Below, piece by piece: positions 59,383-64,000 of a stretch of DNA of 64,000 nt. Position numbers and translations under genes: made by a program. The stretch is taken from the NCBI GenBank assembly GCA_002286855.1, contig NRSV01000031.1:186001-250000 (forward strand), written 5' to 3'. This stretch comes from Bipolaris cookei. Taxonomy: Eukaryota; Ascomycota; Dothideomycetes; Pleosporales; Pleosporaceae. Within the stretch, counting starts at the first letter, position 1. Each line of letters opens with the position of its first letter. The notes beneath the pieces are model-generated. The model was not told the origin of the DNA. It worked only from the letters and a program-made list of their open reading frames with translations, and searched no databases.

Positions 59383-60441
59383 CTAATATCTCTCCGTAAT
59401 CCCAGCCTTAATTCCCTCCAACTTCGCCACCAACTCCCTCCGAACCCTCTCCTGATCTCTCCTCCCCTCCCCACTCCTAACATATGCACTCGGCTCCGTA
59501 ATCTCACAATCACTCAAATACTTTCCATGCGTCTCCTCACCCTGCAAACCCGCATGCACCAGCGTCCTCGACCCAACTTCCGTGCTGCAAGCAAGGAAGA
59601 AACGCAGTATAGCCGCGACAAAGGGAGCTTCGCGACCGAACTCTCTGTGATTCATAATCAGACACCGCCATCTCCAAAAGAATGAAAAGGGAAACGGAAA
59701 ATAGGACTCACGAATGACATAACCCCGGATTAACAGTGTTCACCGTAACCGGCACCCCCCCTTCCCCACCCTTATTCCTCCTACAAAACTCACTCACAAC
59801 CAACACCTCCATCAACTTACTAACACAATATCTTTCATTCAAATCTACCTTCCTCCACTGCACAACCTCCTCCCTCAACCTTTCAAACAGCTCCCCATCC
59901 GGCGCTTTCCGCTCCGCAAACCCTGTCCACTGATGCACTTCCGAACTCATAATCGTCAGCGTCGGGCGCACATTGAATTTGTTTGCAGTAGCCCAGAGTT
60001 TAGGGAGAAGGGAGAAAAAAAGGAGAAATGTGGAAACAACGTTAACAGTAATGGTGGATTCGTCTTGTTCGAAGAGTTCCCAGACGCCGCGGTTTACGCC
60101 GGCGTTGAGGATGGCAATGTCGAGGCGGTCCACCCCTCTGCTAACTGTAGAAGCAAAATCGAGCACGGACTGGTACGAGGACATGTCGAGGTGCAGTACT
60201 TTTGTTATGTTTTGGCGGCCCGTGGTGGTCTCGATGTCTTTGGCGGCTGCTTCGCCTTTTTTAAGGGAACGCACGGCGAGGATGACGGTTGAGGCATTGA
60301 GGGAGACATAGTGTCGGGCTGCTTCTTTGCCTAGACCGGTGTTGGAGCCGGTTATGAGGACGGTTTTGCCAGTTAGGTCGGCCTCGGGGGTGGGGGTGTG
60401 ATGAAGAGTTGGGAGTAGAAAAAGCGGGCGAAGCTTGCCAT
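59383..60441 (-). CDS. Short-chain dehydrogenase/reductase with apparent one-base frameshift
   Basis: Classical-type SDR of about 330 residues, NAD(P)-dependent, substrate unknown. The N-terminus MASFARFFYSQLF starts at 60441; the cofactor loop TGSNTGLGKEAARHY, the NNAG-type ILNAGVNRG, and the active-site Tyr-Lys (ERYCVSKLMEVLV) follow. The 67-nt intron at 59645-59711 joins PGLCHS to EFGREAPFV. Between the first 13 or so codons and the Rossmann fold the frame is off by one missing base, within a C-rich run (plus-strand G-runs at 60386-60396). Either a sequencing error in the homopolymer or a real recent mutation explains it; the rest is fully open and well conserved. Confidence 0.75.
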
Positions 60442-61333
60442 TGTGGGTGATGTTGGGGGGGTTTAGTTGGTGAATTGGATTGTAGTGGGCTGATACTGTG
60501 GAACTGGTGCAGGAAGAGGGATTTTAGATGTTTCTTTGATACATTTTTCGCCTTGTTATCACCGTTGACACCTGCGTGGGCTAAGCACGTGGTCTCGGCC
60601 AGCCGGGTTTAAGTGCCGTTCGTATCGCGAGATTTTAAAGCAAAACACAAATGGCTTGTCAAAGCGTCATATTGGCGACGTCAATGAGGATGCCTACACT
60701 TCGTTGAGGCCCTTGGTCCGAGTCGAGAGCTAGCGACGGACGAACTTCGCTCTGTCAGACTGCTTGGTGGTGGAGACGTTCCTGATATCGTCTAAAAGCC
60801 GTCATAGACGGAGGTAACTCCGGTTATCTCGGTTGATATTGCGCCGATCTACACCACATACACATGTACCTGAAATGCCGCGGACGGTTTCTATGCCATG
60901 GGCTGGACCGTACGTACTCGGGAGCATGCAGACGTAGTTGCAAGGGAATTGATGAATTTACATGTTGTGATGAGATTGTTGACGCATCAGCACTCTAATT
61001 CCGACGTCAACCTACGTACGCGCTATGATGAACGTCAAATCCAAGCGCATCACAACCTTATCGTATCCATATTTCAATCAAAAAGAGAACAATGCGGTAT
61101 CATATTTCAGGCAGGCCGTGGAAAGCGCAACCCGCCTACGTAGGCGACATATTCAAAACACAAGCAAATTGCCAGTACTGCAACGCTCCCATGCATACTG
61201 GCTTCCCCTACAATCAAATTAGTGTACAAGTGCTGATCCTGTTCTTCATTTTTGGCAAACCCCGATCCAGCAAAAATAGCATGCCATATGGACAAAACCC
61301 ACCGAACACAGAATATAAAGCGATAGAAACAGT
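60442..61333. other. Intergenic
   Basis: 0.9 kb between the SDR 5' end and the U2AF 3' end; no gene or repeat seen. Confidence 0.5.
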
Positions 61334-63283
61334 CTACCAGGCATCCACGTCGAAGCCCTCTTCCGAGAACTCAGTTGCCACGACTGTCCTTCGCGAGAAT
61401 TGACGACCAGCAAGCGCCTTGATGGCCTTTTGTGCTGACTCTGTGTCCTGGTACTTGATGTAGATCTTGCCAACACCGAGATTGACGCGAGCTCCGGCAG
61501 GACGAGGAATCTTAGTCTCGAGGATCGTTCCATACTTGCCGCACTCCTCTTCGATGTCTTCCTTGATTTCTGGACCAATGTTAGTGTCATATCAAACTCA
61601 TGGGTATCTGCCGGTGCTCACCTTCGTATTCTTCATCGTTGAGGAGCTCATCCGAAGTCACCATGTTCATGAGGCAGACAACGCGGCTGTGTTCGCGGTT
61701 CTCTGCGGCACTCGCTCCTGCTAACATGGAGATGGCGCCAACTCCACCATCCAGACCAGTAGTCTGCTGAAGACCGACAGTTGCACGCGACACCTTGAGA
61801 TTACCATCGCCGAGCGGAATGTCGTTCAGACCTTCAATGACAGCATCAATGATTTCGTTGTCGGCGTACTCGCAGAAAGCAATACCCTGTAGCATGTTAG
61901 CAAGTTGAAAAGGTCAGTTCGAATATGACTTACGCGATGTTGGTCGGTGCTCGTGTCCTTGACCAGGATGAAAGCCTTGAGTTTGCCCATAGTCTCGACA
62001 AGCTCACGAATTTGCTCCTCCTCAATATATGTAGGTATGTTGACAATGCTGAGCTTGTTGGGACTATCCTTAACAACAGAAGACACTTCGTCGCCAGGTG
62101 GGTATGCGTTCTCGTCGATAGTAGGGGTGATGTAGTCCTTGGGCCGGCGGATGGAGAGGCCTGCCCGATCGGGAGCGCCACCGTCGTCGCGCATAGAGAT
62201 GCCATTCATAGCCAGAGCGAGGGTTGCATCTTCGGGTGCCTTAAACTCTAGTGCAGCGTACTCTTTGCTCGTCGCAATGTGGGCCGACACACAGGGATCG
62301 GGTCCAGAGACAACGTTAAGACCATTCAGTTGGGTGTTGAAGAATTCCATAATCTCCTGGGATGTGCAGCCTGAAGGCAGGTTGTGAACATAGAGGCGCT
62401 TCGACTGCTTGGCGGCCGATGTGGCAAGAGCAGCAGCTGTGGCGGTTCCAGCCGAGGGCGAGATGAAGGCCGCCAGCTTGGACGGGTCCATGGGCGCAGC
62501 GCGGGGAGCTCCAGGCAGAGGGAACATGCCCGACAGCTTGGCCTGCTCAGCCGTGATATTTTCGTAGCCGGCGGGCTTGATGTCCCATTGTGTCATGCGA
62601 CGCTGGCGCTGCAGAATGTTGGTGAAGCTGGCGAGGTCCGGAGTAGCTTCTCGCGGCTTAATATATGGAGGAGAGTCTTCCTTAGGCTGGCGCGCCCTAT
62701 CACGCCCGCCACCAAAGCCTCCGTCGCGTCCACCTCGGCCGCCCCTTCGCTCATCACCAAACCTATCGCCGCCCCTCTCATTGCGGTCTCTATCCCGGCG
62801 GTGCCCACGGTCGTCATCTCCACGGTCACGTTCGCGGTCTCCTCCACGGTCTCCTCGGGGTCGGTCGCGTCTGGAGTAAGAGTCTCCCCACCCGCCCCGG
62901 TCTCCTCCACGCTCGCCCCGGTCATCCCGCCTCTCGCGACGGGCATATGTATCTTCGCGCTCGCGCTCACGGTAGTCGCGGCTGGACGAGTACGTGTCTA
63001 CTTCATAGTCGCGGCGGGAGCCTCCGCCATGGCGCGGGGAGCGGGAACGGCGCCGGCGCCTATCGCCACGGTCACCGCGATCACGGTGGTCATCTCTTGA
63101 AGACTGTGTTGTCAGTACTTGAGTGCCAGTGGCGCGCCAGGGATGTGGACTCACGTAGTTGCGGGATCCAGCTGATCGGCCGCCGTCTGCTTATGTTAGT
63201 ATTTTACATCTTCGGAACTGCACACCAGTCAGTACGTGTACTGGTCTAGCCGGCTTACCTCGGGAGTAACTATCGCCGTTCAT
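61334..63283 (-). CDS. U2AF large subunit (U2AF65), splicing factor
   Basis: Binds the polypyrimidine tract and recruits U2 snRNP to the branch site. Five exons: 63283-63259, 63186-63155, 63103-61934, 61886-61622 and 61569-61334 (introns 72, 51, 47 and 52 nt), 575 residues. Order of parts: a long Arg/Asp/Gly-rich RS-like region (residues about 20-165), the linker MTQWDIKPAGYENIT, RRM1 (RLYVHNLPSGCTSQEIMEFF), RRM2 (LSIVNIPTYIEEEQIREL ... GIAFCEYAD) and the C-terminal UHM (VVCLMNMVTSDELLNDEEY). The last exon ends RRTVVATEFSEEGFDVDAW. Intron 1 has a perfect TACTAAC branch site. The RS region uses mainly RD/RE/RG rather than RS repeats, as in many ascomycetes. Divergent from OGG1. Confidence 0.94.
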
Positions 63284-63656
63284 GGTGGTAGTGTTGATGG
63301 GAGCTATCGCGCGGTGGTAACGTACAGCCGCGTGAGATTCTGTAGGCGAGCACAAGGACACGGCGGCAGAAGCTGCAATTAGCAGAGCTGAATCAGGCGA
63401 TGGTGGATGAATCAAGCCCGCAATGGTCCGGACTGTGGGACGCGATGCTCTCTGCTGTGGTTGCGTCTGCGGTCGCGGAAAAGGTGCAAGAGAGAAAGTC
63501 GGGGCTGTCCTAGCGTGCCCTTGGCACCGCCCTGTCGCCGGGACTGCTCCCAGACCCCCGTCACTAATTAAGGGTTATGCTACTGGATGTATGTATTATA
63601 CAGAGAGAGGAACATCTACTCTCCTAACTACACTACATCCACACATTACACTTACC
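63284..63656. other. Shared promoter of U2AF65 and OGG1
   Basis: 373-bp divergent spacer; ACGCG near 63435 could be a cell-cycle box core. No other feature seen. Confidence 0.4.
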
Positions 63657-64000
63657 ATGGCATTGCGCGCCACAGAATGGCACAAGCTGCCTACAAGCCT
63701 TACCGAACTATGCATTGACACTACCTTGCGCTGCGGACAGTCTTTCCGGTACGATGCTCTACATGGTCGCATCTTGGTCGCCAACACTGCTAATACACCC
63801 CCTCAGGTGGCGCAAGTCTGCTGAAGGCGAATGGTCAGCAGCCCTCCATGGTCGCATACTCTCTCTCCGCCAGGATTCCCAATATCTACACTACCGAGCC
63901 ATATACCCATCCATTACTACTGCACCACCCACGCCACCTCCGTCCAATGCGCCTTCCGTCGCCCCCGAAGAAGATGACACACTTGCCCTTGTCAACCACT
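63657..64000 (+). CDS. OGG1: OGG1, 8-oxoguanine DNA glycosylase (5' part)
   Basis: Removes 8-oxoguanine opposite C and nicks the abasic site in nuclear (and possibly mitochondrial) DNA. Exon 1 is 63657-63748, intron 58 nt, exon 2 from 63807 past the window edge. The start MALRATEWHKLPTSLTELCI, then the conserved LRCGQSFRWRK (completed by the splice), then GEWSAALHGRILSLRQ are the N-terminal domain of OGG1. A Pro-rich insert (TTAPPTPPPSNAPSVAPEED) precedes DTLALVNH, the next conserved block. The catalytic helix-hairpin-helix lies outside the window. Confidence 0.9.

Noticed and set aside
62384..63100. 238-codon plus-strand frame
   Set aside because: Antisense of the RS-like region of U2AF65, kept open by its repetitive Arg/Asp/Gly codons.

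Overview
The window is nuclear DNA of a filamentous ascomycete (Pezizomycotina), most likely a dothideomycete of the order Pleosporales. The grounds are small introns (mostly 47-75 nt) with GT-AG ends and CTAAC/CTGAC-type branch sites, fungal gene families (CFT1, an LMBD1-like transporter, a CFEM-domain receptor, a vezatin/Inp2-like protein, a single PPR gene), and a Fot1/pogo transposon carrying C-to-T nonsense changes of the kind left by repeat-induced point mutation (RIP). The species cannot be named from the sequence alone. No tRNA, rRNA, CRISPR array or prokaryotic operon was found. Exon limits given here were derived by hand from splice signals, reading phase and remembered family conservation.

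Layout. 1-7 kb: CFT1 (mRNA 3'-end processing, cut by the left edge) and an LMBD1-like membrane protein are divergent, followed by an F-box protein. 9-13 kb: a secreted choice-of-anchor B protein and a class I aldolase of the DapA/HOGA group. 13-19.4 kb: a gene-poor stretch whose first 3 kb looks GC-rich. 19.4-27.1 kb: two hypothetical proteins (one F-box-like), an MFS drug-type transporter and a mitochondrial PPR protein. 27.2-29.0 kb: a nearly complete Fot1/pogo element with three in-frame stops, lying 125 bp from the PPR start codon. 29-32.7 kb: gene-poor. 32.7-36.1 kb: a CFEM-containing Pth11-like receptor and an NADP-type alcohol dehydrogenase. 37.8-40 kb: a small hypothetical gene and a decayed C2H2 zinc-finger gene.

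40.6-50.6 kb is a dense housekeeping block: an Inp2/vezatin-like protein, a small helical hypothetical protein, EMC6, PCNA, pyridoxal kinase (BUD16) and dUTPase (DUT1). 53.5-55.2 kb: a hexose-type sugar transporter with strong codon bias and a long upstream region. 55-60.4 kb: AT-rich, repeat-like ground with a dead short-chain dehydrogenase, a possible solo LTR, and a second dehydrogenase with an apparent one-base frameshift. 61.3-64 kb: the large U2AF splicing subunit and, divergently, the start of OGG1.

Functional threads: PCNA, dUTPase and OGG1 serve DNA replication and base quality; CFT1 and U2AF serve mRNA maturation; the CFEM receptor, the transporters and the secreted protein face the outside. 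The most notable observations are the RIP-like transposon, a PCNA start codon split by an intron, an 11-nt micro-exon in pyridoxal kinase, and three damaged genes in different stages of decay. I found no clear new multi-gene system.
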